A DNA stretch of 64,000 bases from Bacillus paramycoides (GTDB lineage: Bacteria > Bacillota > Bacilli > Bacillales > Bacillaceae_G): contig NZ_MAOI01000025.1 in the NCBI RefSeq assembly GCF_001884235.1, positions 1 through 64,000 on the forward strand, written 5' to 3'. This document shows positions 49,537-58,765 of the stretch, one piece after another. A model generated the notes under the pieces. That model had not been told where the DNA came from. It did not search any database and was given only the letters and a program-made list of their open reading frames with translations. The position numbers were made by a program, and so were the translations under genes. The stretch's first letter is position 1; every line of letters starts with the position of its first letter.

Positions 49537-49710
49537 TCAGCTCTCTTTTTGTATTGAACTAAAACTCATAATAAATATAAACATCAAATATGTTTTCCAT
49601 ATCAAAGAAGGTATATGTCCTGACCAAAGATAACTAATTAAATAGTTGATTCCCATGATACACGAGGATACTACTAAGCTAATACTTATCAGTTTCACAC
49701 ATTTGAGCAT
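49537..49710 (-). CDS. 57-residue hypothetical membrane protein
   Basis: Starts MLKCVKLISISLVVSSCIMG and has two hydrophobic segments, ending SSIQKES. GGGAGAAAAGAT precedes the ATG. I do not recognise it. It sits within a stretch of gene remnants and may itself be shortened. Confidence 0.45.
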   Translation of the reverse strand: MLKCVKLISISLVVSSCIMGINYLISYLWSGHIPSLIWKTYLMFIFIMSFSSIQKES

Positions 49711-49728
49711 ATCTTTTCTCCCTACTTT

Positions 49729-49954
49729 TTATTTTTCTACTTCTTCAAATTGCAGATTTGCCGGCTCTTCTAAAAGCGTTTCATAAAAGCTTTCTGCCAA
49801 ATCCGTTACACTCATCCCGATATAACTTTGAAAAATACGATGAAAATGATACATCGATACTGCTACCACTCTTTCTGTCGTAAGCTCTTCATGCAAATGA
49901 TTCTCTATATATTCGATTGCTTTTTTTTATCAACTCTTTATACTCTTCATCCAT
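49729..49954 (-). pseudogene. Frameshifted and truncated AraC-family regulator
   Basis: GAGGTACTGAA precedes an ATG, then MDEEYKELIKK. An eight-base A-run (49920-49928) shifts the frame; one base fewer would continue as AIEYIENHLHEELTTERVVA, VSMYHFHRIFQSYIGMSV, the N-terminal half of an AraC helix-turn-helix domain. The rest of the domain is missing and the frame ends TDLAESFYETLLEEPANLQF plus EEVEK, which may be the end of the same gene after an internal deletion. Non-functional. Confidence 0.65.
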
Positions 49955-50124
49955 TTCAGTACCTCCTCACAACTTCAATTTACCGTATACATACAAATCC
50001 TATTTGATTTAAATTGCGGATTAATCCTTGAAGCTATGAGAAAATAATTTATTTTCAACACATACATAATTACATGAAATTGGGAAAAACTTGTATAGAA
50101 CGAAGTTACATTAAGGAGGAATTT

Positions 50125-50595
50125 ATGATGAGAATTTTACTATCAGCTTTATTAGCTCTTATGCTAGTACCTGCATTAACAGGATGTAAAGCTCCTGCAA
50201 AACAAGATACAACTTCTAATAAGAAGACGACAGAAGAGGCAAAGAATGAAGCTCCTGCAGATTTAAAGCTAAACTTTAATGAATTTGATTTAAAAGCAGA
50301 CTATCAAGATACGAAGAAAGACTACGAAGCTGATTATAAAAATGTAGCAGCAGATAAAAAAATGGAAGCAAAAATTGAAGACCATAAAACAGATGTAAAG
50401 TTCACAGGCGACGAGGCTATTACAAAATTAAGCCCTCTTCTACAAGAATTAAAATTTGATAAAAACACACCAGATCAAGAAGTAATTGATCAAGTAGTAA
50501 ATGTATTCAAACTTGATAAAGACTATCAAAAATTCGATTTAAAAGTTGTCTTCTCTGATGGAACGAAAAAAGAATATAAAAAAGAAGTAAAATAA
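50125..50595 (+). CDS. YusW-like lipoprotein
   Basis: 156 residues from the ATG with AAGGAGG upstream. Signal peptide with lipobox ALTGC near residue 20, a Thr/Lys/Glu-rich linker, then a YusW-type domain rich in K and D: NEFDLKADYQDTKKDYEADY and DLKVVFSDGTKKEYKKEV. Exported and lipid-anchored; role unknown. It stands intact in the middle of gene remnants. Confidence 0.75.
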   Translation: MMRILLSALLALMLVPALTGCKAPAKQDTTSNKKTTEEAKNEAPADLKLNFNEFDLKADYQDTKKDYEADYKNVAADKKMEAKIEDHKTDVKFTGDEAITKLSPLLQELKFDKNTPDQEVIDQVVNVFKLDKDYQKFDLKVVFSDGTKKEYKKEVK

Positions 50596-50628
50596 AGAAG
50601 TAGGCGGTTGCCTACTTCTTTATTTTTG
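50594..50628. terminator. Bidirectional terminator after the YusW-like gene
   Basis: AAAGAAGTAGGC and GCCTACTTCTTT around GGTT, followed by ATTTTT. Confidence 0.85.
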
Positions 50629-50911
50629 CATATCTTAAATCTGGCTTGGATCCAACATAATATTGAAGTCCCGGTACTGATCCCTTTTGTAAGTAGGAAT
50701 TAGAAGGGAATATAATTGGGATTAACGGTGAATCTGTAAACATGATATCTTCTGCTTTGTGCAATAAATCAAAGCGTTTATCTTCATTTTGTTCAGCTTC
50801 TGCTTCTTTTACTAAAGCGTCAAATTCTTTATTATGCCATTTTGCATAGTTATTCGGGCCATCACCTGCATATAAATCTAGTTTAGTGATTGGATCTAAA
50901 AGAGAACCGAC
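50612..50911 (-). pseudogene. C-terminal remnant of a third OppA-type gene
   Basis: About 98 codons on the minus strand: VGSLLDPITKLDLYAGDGPN, NYAKWHNKEFDALVKEAEAE and on to DLRYAKIKK, the last fifth of a family-5 peptide-binding protein. It differs from both other OppA copies here. The homology begins abruptly near 50911; no start codon or binding site. Orientation is opposite to the intact copy. Confidence 0.75.
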
Positions 50912-50992
50912 CAAACAATTTCAGAATTTCACGAAGAGCAGAAAGTATTAGTATGCGGGGATGAAGAAGGAGATGATAAGAAGAAAAAATAA
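50912..50992 (+). pseudogene. C-terminal remnant of an unknown gene, abutting the OppA remnant
   Basis: The plus strand is open without a start and reads TISEFHEEQKVLVCGDEEGD then DKKKK and stop, followed at once by a terminator. It joins the minus-strand OppA remnant head-on at 50911/50912, marking a deletion or inversion breakpoint. Family not recognised. Confidence 0.45.
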
Positions 50993-51020
50993 CCTTGCGC
51001 ATGCAAGGTTATTTTTCCGT
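50985..51020. terminator. Bidirectional terminator at 51.0 kb
   Basis: AAAATAACCTTGC and GCAAGGTTATTTT around GCAT. It serves the 51009 lipoprotein gene (minus). Confidence 0.8.
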
Positions 51021-51521
51021 TTCTGTTTGAAAACGTTTATAGTATGTCGATGCTGTTGAAAAATTAATTTCTATATCACGAATTAGCGATGAGTCTTCTT
51101 CTTCTGCTAACTTCTGCAATTTTTTCATTGCTTGTTCTGACTCATTTAAGAAGCCAACATATAATTCATGTTCTTGTTCTTTCGACTTCGGTACACGAAT
51201 TTCTTTACGCATATGATCAATATCTTCTAACATGCCCGTTGTTACCTTTTGCACGTCTTCCTTATATTTAGCAGTAGTTATTTCCTTACCGCCCTTTTCT
51301 TTTGCCACTTCAAATAACTGTAACGCTTTATTAATTTCTTTGTTCATCTTCACATCATACTTTTCATGTACCTCGCGATACACTTTCATATCTTCTGTCT
51401 GTTCAGCAGATTGCTCTACCTTTTCTTTCGGTTCTTTCGTATCTTTCGTGTCTTTATTTCCATTACATCCTGCTAGAAGGAGCATACTCCCAAGCATTGC
51501 AATACCGAAAATCTTCTTCAT
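51009..51521 (-). CDS. Putative lipoprotein with helical domain
   Basis: 170 residues. Signal peptide with lipobox LLAGC near residue 19, a Lys/Glu/Thr linker, then a mostly helical charged domain (REVHEKYDVKMNKEINKALQ, ELYVGFLNESEQAMKKLQKL). AGGAGAATAAG precedes the ATG. I do not recognise the family. Outer face of the membrane, role unknown. Confidence 0.65.
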   Translation of the reverse strand: MKKIFGIAMLGSMLLLAGCNGNKDTKDTKEPKEKVEQSAEQTEDMKVYREVHEKYDVKMNKEINKALQLFEVAKEKGGKEITTAKYKEDVQKVTTGMLEDIDHMRKEIRVPKSKEQEHELYVGFLNESEQAMKKLQKLAEEEDSSLIRDIEINFSTASTYYKRFQTETEK

Positions 51522-51737
51522 CTCTTATTCTCCTTTTATCTACATCTACTACAAATTACAGTTTCTCTTATCTCCACTTGTTTTATTATACCGAGAACAT
51601 CCTAAATTTTGCACTCAAGATGATTTCTTAATATATATACCAACATTTTTGTCACAGTATCGTCACTTTATTCAAGTAACTTTTGCACCACTTTACTATG
51701 CCACCTTACAAAGCCGTAAGCACATATAGAGAACAAA

Positions 51738-51761
51738 GATATAGATATAGATATAGATATA
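51738..51761. repeat. Microsatellite (GATATA)4
   Basis: Four perfect copies of a six-base unit directly beside the terminator of the surface-protein gene. It lies in the roughly 300-base gap 51522-51829, which otherwise shows no gene. Confidence 0.8.
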
Positions 51762-51798
51762 AAAAGACCCGGTAATAACTTTACCAGGTCTTTTTATA
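51759..51798. terminator. Terminator of the surface-protein gene
   Basis: AAAAAGACCCGGTAA and TTACCAGGTCTTTTT around TAACT (one mismatch), with T-runs. Confidence 0.8.
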
Positions 51799-51829
51799 CG
51801 GAAAATTTACTATGTATCTTTACCGCTTC

Positions 51830-53434
51830 TTATTTATTCACATTCATACGACTACGTTTATATACGAAAACACTTCCCGCCAGCATAACAACACCCACTA
51901 ATGTAAGTAAATTATCATTTTGTGAAGCACCCGTTTTTGGCAAAGATACTTTATCACTCACTTTTACTGGTGCTGGTGTTACTTTTGTTGGTGTTACTGG
52001 TGTCGGTGTTACTGGTGTTGGGGTAATTTGATTCGGTTTATCGATTACTTGATTTGAATTTGGCCCTTTTGTATTAGGTGTATTATTTCCAGTTCCTTTC
52101 CCTTCACCATTATTATTTCCTGCTGTATTTTTATCATCTTGCTTTTTACAATCTTTATTTTCTACTTTTTCAATCGCTACTTGTTTCTTTACAGTTTGAT
52201 CTCCACGTTTTGCAGTAAAGATCACTTTTAAATCTTTTAAATTCTTAGCCGTTTCACCAACAATTTGGAAGTACAATACAGATCCTTCTCCTGCTTCCAT
52301 TGCTTGCACTGGGATTGTCGCTATATTTCCGTTCCATTTAATATCTAGCTTCATTGCCCCTTCACGAAGCCCTTCTTGTAAAGAAGCATCCTTTAAATAG
52401 TCAGGAATTTCCGCTTGCTTATAATGATCAGGAATTGTTAATTTAATATCTTTTGGAACATCAATTTCCACATCAAATCCCTTTAAGTCCTCAATTGTTA
52501 AATTCTGAGTTGTTAATAAGAAATCTAGTGTAAATTGATTTTCCTTTAAATTCTGTACACATGTTGTTGCCTTTACCTTCCCTTCAAAACGTATATCTTT
52601 GTTCATTTCTGAGAAATCAATATTGGCACTTCCTTTAATTTTCCCAAGAGGCTCATATTCATTATTCGCATGATCAATTAAATATAATTCGATATCTTTA
52701 CTTACTTTTTCACCTGCTACATTTCCTAGAACAGGTATCTTAATATTTTTTGTAACTGTTTTGCCCGCATCCATTTCTGGCAATTGAATTGCAATCGCCT
52801 TAGAACCGTCCTCAAGTTCTACTCCATGGACATCTTTAAAATCTCCATCTAACCCCTTTGGTATAGCTATACCAAGATAAAGGTCAATTGCCTTTTCCTG
52901 AGATTTATTTGTTACTGTTGCTGTTATATCTAATACATAATGATTTTCTTTCGGGTCCCATTTCGCTTTTCCTACTACATTCCCACTAAAATTAGATATA
53001 TCTATTGCCTCATCTTCACCTATTTTTGAAGAAGGTGGCGCTAACGGTTTATTAGTAACTTGCTCTGACGGTGTTACCGGTTTGGCAGGTGTTACATTTT
53101 TTTGTCCTACATTCTCTTTCTTTTGTCCTTGTTTATTTTCTTCTACTGGTTCCAATTTCTTTTCTATACTAGGTTTTGGCTCTTTTAATTCTTTCTTTTC
53201 TTCTGGTTTTATAGTCTGCTCTATTTCTTTAGAAATTTCTTTATTTCCTTGATTCTGATCTTTCTTTTGTTCTGGTTCTTTTAATTTCGCATCCTTATTT
53301 TCATTTCCAGTTCCCTGATCTACTTTTTCCATATTTACTTGCTTCACATTATTACCTTCCGGTGCTGCTAACGCTACAACGGGCGATAAAGCTAAAAGTG
53401 ATACAAGGGTTACTGCACTTACCTTTTTAAACAT
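51830..53434 (-). CDS. LPXTG cell-wall-anchored surface protein
   Basis: 534 residues. Signal peptide (VSLLALSPVVALAAPEG, cut near residue 23), then a long Lys/Glu/Gln-rich low-complexity stretch to about 130, two beta-type domains (about 140-420, with IAIPKGLDGDFKDVHGVELE and FDVEIDVPKDIKLTIP), a Thr-Pro repeat (PTPVTPTPVTPT) that spans the wall, and LPKTG at 498-502 followed by a hydrophobic segment and a basic tail, the sortase A signal. GGGGAGG precedes the ATG. Ligand unknown. The repeat and low-complexity parts are likely to vary between strains. Confidence 0.85.
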   Translation of the reverse strand: MFKKVSAVTLVSLLALSPVVALAAPEGNNVKQVNMEKVDQGTGNENKDAKLKEPEQKKDQNQGNKEISKEIEQTIKPEEKKELKEPKPSIEKKLEPVEENKQGQKKENVGQKNVTPAKPVTPSEQVTNKPLAPPSSKIGEDEAIDISNFSGNVVGKAKWDPKENHYVLDITATVTNKSQEKAIDLYLGIAIPKGLDGDFKDVHGVELEDGSKAIAIQLPEMDAGKTVTKNIKIPVLGNVAGEKVSKDIELYLIDHANNEYEPLGKIKGSANIDFSEMNKDIRFEGKVKATTCVQNLKENQFTLDFLLTTQNLTIEDLKGFDVEIDVPKDIKLTIPDHYKQAEIPDYLKDASLQEGLREGAMKLDIKWNGNIATIPVQAMEAGEGSVLYFQIVGETAKNLKDLKVIFTAKRGDQTVKKQVAIEKVENKDCKKQDDKNTAGNNNGEGKGTGNNTPNTKGPNSNQVIDKPNQITPTPVTPTPVTPTKVTPAPVKVSDKVSLPKTGASQNDNLLTLVGVVMLAGSVFVYKRSRMNVNK

Positions 53435-53587
53435 AAAAAATATTCCTCCCCTATTATTGATACCATTCTATTATCTGTATCCCCTATACTCTTTATAGAA
53501 TATAAGACAGACCCAATATCCATTATAAGTAAAAAATAAACTGAAAACAATAAAATTACCGAATAATCAGTTTTATGATTTTAAAAT

Positions 53588-53622
53588 AAAAAGCAATGAC
53601 AACGTGTCATCACTTTTTATTT
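53588..53622. terminator. Terminator of the Bcr/CflA-type gene
   Basis: AAAAAGCAATGACA and GTCATCACTTTTT around CGT with one mismatch; T-runs on both sides. Confidence 0.6.
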
Positions 53623-53624
53623 TC

Positions 53625-54884
53625 CTATACTTCTATATTTGACCCTTTTTGCAAATCAAATTGTTTTTCACTTCGTTTCGCCATAAATAAATAACATAAC
53701 ACAGCTCCCACTTCACAAAGTGCAATAACAACCCCCATCGGCAATGCTGTATTACTTCCACCAATACCTACTAACGGCGCAACAAGTGCTCCTGAAATGA
53801 ACTGTAATAAACCTAGTAAAGCTGATGCTGTTCCTGCTGCTTGTTTTTGATTTCTCATCGCTAACGAGAAGCCAGTTGTTGATACAACCCCAACACTTGA
53901 TACAACAAGGAATAACGAGCATAAAACACCAATTAGACCTATTCCCAATACGATTGTAAGTAGTAACGATAGACCACCAACAGCCGCAATAACAATACCG
54001 AAAACAAATAAAGTTTTCTCATTGACTTTCCCTGCTAAGCGGCCAGTAATTTGGCTAGCAATAATAATACCAATACCGTTAATCGCAAAGAACAAACTAA
54101 ACTCTTGCGGTGATGCCCCGTATATATTTTGCAACACAAATGGTGAACCAGATATATAAGCAAACATTGCAGCCGTTACTAATCCTTGCGACAATGCATA
54201 TCCCATAAACAAACGGTCTTTCAGAAGCTTTCCGTATGTTGCCAACGTTCCTGACAATCCACCTGTCTCTCTTTCTTCAGGAGGTAATGTTTCACGTAAT
54301 ACGAAAGTAGCTGATATTAGCATGAATACACTAATTGCTCCAAGAACGATAAAAACGCCGCGCCATGATGTGAACTGTAATAATTGTCCCCCAATAATCG
54401 GTGCCAAAATAGGTGCCGCTCCGTTTACTAACATAAGTAGTGAGAAAAATTTCGTCATTTCAGAACCTGAATACATATCACGTACCATTGCACGTGATAT
54501 AACAATCCCAGCAGATCCTGAAGCACCTTGTAAGAAACGTAAAAGCACTAAACTCCAAATAGATGGTGCTACAGCACAGAGTAAGGAAGAAGCAACATAA
54601 ATAATAAGAGCGATAATAAGAGGTTTGCGCCTTCCGTAAATGTCACTAATTGAACCAACAAATAATTGTCCTACTGAAAGCCCAAGCAAACATGCAGTTA
54701 ATGTCAGCTGCGCGAGAGATGCTCCCGTTTGTAAATCATCCGTTAACTTTGGTAAAGAGGGCAAGTACATATCAATAGATAATGGCCCAATTGCCGTAAG
54801 TGTCCCTAATACAAGAATCATCCATAACCTGTTTGTCTTTACAGATTTATATACTTCGTGATTAACTCCATTCACCTTTTCCAT
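53625..54884 (-). CDS. Bcr/CflA-family multidrug MFS transporter
   Basis: 419 residues, twelve membrane segments. The N-terminal block LTAIGPLSIDMYLPSLPKLT is the signature of the Bcr/CflA branch; motif A is SDIYGRRKPLI near residue 84 and motif C RAMVRDMYSGSE follows near 130. A proton-driven exporter of drugs such as bicyclomycin or chloramphenicol in characterised members; the substrate here is unknown. AAAGGGTGA precedes the ATG. Monocistronic. Confidence 0.88.
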   Translation of the reverse strand: MEKVNGVNHEVYKSVKTNRLWMILVLGTLTAIGPLSIDMYLPSLPKLTDDLQTGASLAQLTLTACLLGLSVGQLFVGSISDIYGRRKPLIIALIIYVASSLLCAVAPSIWSLVLLRFLQGASGSAGIVISRAMVRDMYSGSEMTKFFSLLMLVNGAAPILAPIIGGQLLQFTSWRGVFIVLGAISVFMLISATFVLRETLPPEERETGGLSGTLATYGKLLKDRLFMGYALSQGLVTAAMFAYISGSPFVLQNIYGASPQEFSLFFAINGIGIIIASQITGRLAGKVNEKTLFVFGIVIAAVGGLSLLLTIVLGIGLIGVLCSLFLVVSSVGVVSTTGFSLAMRNQKQAAGTASALLGLLQFISGALVAPLVGIGGSNTALPMGVVIALCEVGAVLCYLFMAKRSEKQFDLQKGSNIEV

Positions 54885-54975
54885 TCACCCTTTCATATAA
54901 ATGTCGAATCGTAACAATTATAGTTACAACATAAATATACGTCAAGTATCCCGTATTTTCCTGTTTAATAATGTA

Positions 54976-55008
54976 AAAAAAGCGATAGAATTTCTATCGC
55001 TTTACTTT
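54976..55008. terminator. Terminator after the 55.0-kb membrane-protein gene
   Basis: AAAGCGATAGA and TCTATCGCTTT around ATT, followed by ACTTTTT; overlaps the gene's last codons. Confidence 0.75.
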
Positions 55009-56720
55009 TTCAAATTGCTATTTGTAAATTTAGATACGGATGACATCGCCTCTCCTGTATCTAAATATGTGATTTGAATTGGATCCCCCACTTCTGTAAA
55101 CATAGCATATGGGAATTTTTTTACAGGTATCATAAATACTTTTTGTTCATTCTCTAACAGTACGTACACAATCGTATTTTCACCTGATTTTTCTTTATAT
55201 ACACGTTGAACAGTACCTTCTTTTTGCGCTTCTTTTCCATTTGAAGTCGGTCTAAATGAGTCACCACTTCCGCTCAGCGCATTTTTATAATTCTCAAGTG
55301 CTTCTTTTTGAGTCGAACCTGTCGCAAATACTTTTGCATTAGAAGCATATATAACAGTATGAGCACGTACTAATCCCCCGTCATCAATAACCGGTACAAT
55401 CCAAGAAGGTTTACCGTATACGTTATAAATAACCGGCATCGTTCCATGCCATTTCTCTCTCTTAAAGGAATTATCCACTACTTCTGTAGCAGCCGAACCA
55501 TCCATAATTCCCTTTACTTCTTTTCCGTTATAATAATACAGCTTTCCTGTACGTGCATCGACTAATGAGTAACCGAGGGCAGAATCTACTCCTTCTTTCG
55601 GAGAGGTGAAATCAGTAAAGTAATATAGAGTTCCATCCTTACCGAAGATTGGTGTAACACCTTCCTTCGTCCCCCACTCAGTCGGAATCTTCATATCAGT
55701 TTGTGAGAATTTCGTATTCCAAAATCCGTGAATATATTTCCCGAAGTACGTATTTAACGTAGATGCTGTTTCATGATTTAATACACCATCAACAAATTTA
55801 GGTGCATTCCCTTTATCATATCGCTTTACATCACCTGTTTGTGCGTCAACAACGACAACGCCTTCTACTTCAAATCCTGATCTTCCTGAAATAAACTCAC
55901 CGTACGTCATTGTATAATACGGTTTCCCTTTATCATCAACTTCAAATTTTGGCTTTCCTTTAAAAATCAAATCTGGCTCTGCTTTTCGAACGACACGTTC
56001 TAACTTATTACCGAAAAACATGCTTGGTACATACTTCATTTTATATCCAAGATGTAATTTCGCTTCCGCATCAGGATTTGTACCTGACATCGTTACGTAA
56101 CCTGGTATTGTTCCTGCCTTACGCGCTTTAAAGAAACCTGATACTTCAATTGGTGCTACATACAAGGCTTCACCATTTACCATTTGTGGTGTTAATTCCC
56201 CTAGCTCAAAATAAGCTACTTTCGGAATATCACCAAATACCTTTTTCATTTTATTTTCCGCTGTTTTAGGCGGCACTGTAAACGGTTGATCATTTTCAGT
56301 AAATGGCTCTGAAATATCTTTCTCTACCTTCACGACAGAATCATATTTCTTTTGCGAGATTACTATATCATGTAAATAACCAAAATAGCCGTAACTTACG
56401 AGTAACACAAACATTAGAAGTCCCTTTAAAGTACCTTCTAATTTCCCTATCTTACCTTGTGAAAATAAGACAATCCCAATCAAAATCGCTACTGCAACAG
56501 AATAATGAGTAAGAATTGAATCTACCCGATCATCAATTAACCAAAAATATTCATAGATTGCAATACCAATCCAAAATAAAACTGGAATAACTAAAATAGA
56601 TGATTTCTTACCCTTTACAACCTTCTCATCTCCCCCTTTATCCACCGCGCGAAGTTTATTACCGCTTCTTGTCCATGGAATCAAAAACAAAGTGAGAATA
56701 GCTAAAACTAAAAATTTCAT
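55002..56720 (-). CDS. Large membrane protein with extracytoplasmic domain, function unknown
   Basis: About 572 residues. Four hydrophobic segments in the first 130 residues, then a long soluble part with paired strands such as YFGKYIHGFWNTKF, GTLYYFTDFTSPKEGVDSAL and GYSLVDARTGKLYYY, ending in a small beta domain (VYVLLENEQKVFMIPVKKFP) like an OB or SH3 fold. The YSLVDARTGKLYYY type of repeat resembles PepSY-like modules. The start is uncertain: the frame is open to 56756, but GGGG in front of 56720 is the only hint of a binding site. I do not recognise a known function. Confidence 0.6.
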   Translation of the reverse strand: MKFLVLAILTLFLIPWTRSGNKLRAVDKGGDEKVVKGKKSSILVIPVLFWIGIAIYEYFWLIDDRVDSILTHYSVAVAILIGIVLFSQGKIGKLEGTLKGLLMFVLLVSYGYFGYLHDIVISQKKYDSVVKVEKDISEPFTENDQPFTVPPKTAENKMKKVFGDIPKVAYFELGELTPQMVNGEALYVAPIEVSGFFKARKAGTIPGYVTMSGTNPDAEAKLHLGYKMKYVPSMFFGNKLERVVRKAEPDLIFKGKPKFEVDDKGKPYYTMTYGEFISGRSGFEVEGVVVVDAQTGDVKRYDKGNAPKFVDGVLNHETASTLNTYFGKYIHGFWNTKFSQTDMKIPTEWGTKEGVTPIFGKDGTLYYFTDFTSPKEGVDSALGYSLVDARTGKLYYYNGKEVKGIMDGSAATEVVDNSFKREKWHGTMPVIYNVYGKPSWIVPVIDDGGLVRAHTVIYASNAKVFATGSTQKEALENYKNALSGSGDSFRPTSNGKEAQKEGTVQRVYKEKSGENTIVYVLLENEQKVFMIPVKKFPYAMFTEVGDPIQITYLDTGEAMSSVSKFTNSNLKK

Positions 56721-56798
56721 CAAAGGCAATGTCCCCTTTTCTTTTGTCTTCTCCATAAGTATAACAAATAAAGGGGAATCAGGTAAAAATGGGAATGA

Positions 56799-57332
56799 TT
56801 ATATTTTTTTACTACTTAACACAAATCCACTCACCATATACAACACTGAGGCAATATAAAAAATTGTACCAATCGTAAAGAAATCCACTAAGTAGCCAGT
56901 TACGATAATTGCTACTGCTCCCCCAATTGATGTCCATACATGGTACTTTCCAATTTCATAACCCGCTTCCTTATGCGCTACCTTTCGTGCTAACGACGTC
57001 TTCTCGGTATTACGCTGCACAGCACCTAAAACACCCATTAAAATTTGGAGAATATATACATGCCAAACTTCTGTTGCGATTGGGAAACAAAGCATCAATA
57101 TAGCCATAGACCAAGCGTATATAATTAATAACTTTCTATCACCTACTCTATCGGAAATTCTCCCAACTAACGGATATACTAGGGCTGAAGTTAAAGCAAA
57201 TAAGCCGTACGCCCAGCCAAACTGCGAGAAACTATTTCCAACATTCCGAAGCAATAGTATATAAAACGGAAATACCATACTACCAGCCATCATAATAATG
57301 CTTTGTGAGGCTACAAATCTTCTATATGTCAT
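56799..57332 (-). CDS. Half-size MFS transporter (six segments)
   Basis: 177 residues, six hydrophobic segments with motif A GRISDRVGDRKLLI near residue 60. That is only half of a normal MFS protein, yet the gene has AAGGAG, an ATG overlapping the stop of the upstream oxidase gene (ATGA) and a proper end. Either it works as a dimer or it is the surviving N-terminal half of a longer gene. The tight coupling to the FAD oxidase suggests a joint job, such as moving its substrate or product. Confidence 0.7.
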   Translation of the reverse strand: MTYRRFVASQSIIMMAGSMVFPFYILLLRNVGNSFSQFGWAYGLFALTSALVYPLVGRISDRVGDRKLLIIYAWSMAILMLCFPIATEVWHVYILQILMGVLGAVQRNTEKTSLARKVAHKEAGYEIGKYHVWTSIGGAVAIIVTGYLVDFFTIGTIFYIASVLYMVSGFVLSSKKI

Positions 57333-58765
57333 TTGCTATACTCCTTATAAAATAAATTCACAAATCTTTCCCCCGGGTCTACTTCTTTCTTCTTTTGAAG
57401 GAATTCTTCTATGCGAGGATACGCTTTCTTTAGCTGCTCCTTTGCCGGATAAGAATAATACGGCAAATAATAACTTCCATTATGCTTTAAAGTAACATCG
57501 ATCATCTTCTGAATAACTACTTTTGTTTTCTTTATTTCATCCTCAGAACGTCCTTGATTAATTAGAAGCACAAGCGCAAACATATCATCTTTCGCATAAG
57601 ATAGCACCGCATTCTCATTCTTTTCTACGTAGCGAATTGTAATGTTAAGAAGATTTAATTCCTCTTCATTTAAAACACTTCGTAAATCATCTATATACTC
57701 TGCAAAACCATCTATTGGTACAAAGTACTCTTGTAAAACTTCGGTCAAGTTTGGATTATCGTATTCCATAAAAGCACTATCAGATCTCATTACATTATTC
57801 CGAGTTTCGTACTTACCATCTGTACGTTCAAAATAGCTTCTTTGTATATCCCAAAATACATTCTTTCCCCAATCACTATAACGTGATAATCCAAGCAAAA
57901 ATTTTGGTGCAGCTATAATAGTTTCCTCTTTTAATTTACTGTACTCTTTCAGCTTCTGTTGATCTTCTGCCAATACATAATCTGTCACATACATTTCTTT
58001 CAAGAACGAATTCGAGGCCACAGAAATACGTCCTAAATGCATCCGTATATTCTCGTCCTTTTTCACCTTCTCCTTAAAATATGAAGAGTACTCCTTATAA
58101 TCTATTACCTTCGTATGCGTTTCATATAATTCATCATTCGTTAACTTGAGCGTCACATCTAAAATCACGCCAAATAATCCATATCCCCCAATTACATACG
58201 GAAACAAGTCAGCATTTTCTTCTCTACTTACATTACGTACTGTACCATCTGCCATTAACAATCTGAACGACTCTACTGTATCAATCAATGCTTCATGACG
58301 AATATCACGCCCATGTACATTTACACTTAACGAACCGCCAACAGTAAAAATATTTTGAGATTGCATCACCTGAACCGCAAGGCCGTATGGATTTATTTTC
58401 TTCTGAATGTCATTCCATGTCACACCGCTTTGTACCCTAATCCTCTTCTTCTCCGGATTAAACTCTAATATTTCATTATAGCCTTTCATATCAAGCATCG
58501 TACCGTTCAGATAATACGTCTGTCCGCCCTGGCTATGTTGCATACCTGCAATGGAAATCTTCTCTCCAGAAACATTTGCATCTTGCACCAGCTTTTTTAA
58601 CGAACTCTCATCCTCAGCATTTTCAACACGTTTAATCTTTGTTGGAAGCAACTTCCCTACATCGCTCATAATAGGATGATCCAATTGCTCTTTATATGTA
58701 TGTATAGATGTCGCGAGCAACGCTGTATACGCTACAATTACAACTGCTATCTTTCTTTTTTTCAA
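57329..58765 (-). CDS. Membrane-anchored FAD-linked oxidase (aldonolactone/L-gulonolactone oxidase type)
   Basis: 478 residues from a TTG with GAGGAG eight bases upstream. N-terminal membrane anchor (residues 5-22), then a PCMH-type FAD-binding domain with GMQHSQGGQTYY near 75, GVTWNDIQKKINPYGLAVQV near 120 and GGSLSVNVHGRD near 145; the C-terminal cap ends in a motif with FLQKKKEVDPGERFVNLF. The GGS-x4-HG loop is typical for this fold. Substrate unknown. Followed with a four-base overlap by a half-size MFS gene. Confidence 0.8.
   Translation of the reverse strand: MKKRKIAVVIVAYTALLATSIHTYKEQLDHPIMSDVGKLLPTKIKRVENAEDESSLKKLVQDANVSGEKISIAGMQHSQGGQTYYLNGTMLDMKGYNEILEFNPEKKRIRVQSGVTWNDIQKKINPYGLAVQVMQSQNIFTVGGSLSVNVHGRDIRHEALIDTVESFRLLMADGTVRNVSREENADLFPYVIGGYGLFGVILDVTLKLTNDELYETHTKVIDYKEYSSYFKEKVKKDENIRMHLGRISVASNSFLKEMYVTDYVLAEDQQKLKEYSKLKEETIIAAPKFLLGLSRYSDWGKNVFWDIQRSYFERTDGKYETRNNVMRSDSAFMEYDNPNLTEVLQEYFVPIDGFAEYIDDLRSVLNEEELNLLNITIRYVEKNENAVLSYAKDDMFALVLLINQGRSEDEIKKTKVVIQKMIDVTLKHNGSYYLPYYSYPAKEQLKKAYPRIEEFLQKKKEVDPGERFVNLFYKEYSK

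Noticed and set aside
54976-55008. GCGATAGA near 54.98 kb as part of the box family
   Set aside because: It is one arm of a terminator stem and lacks the rest of the box.
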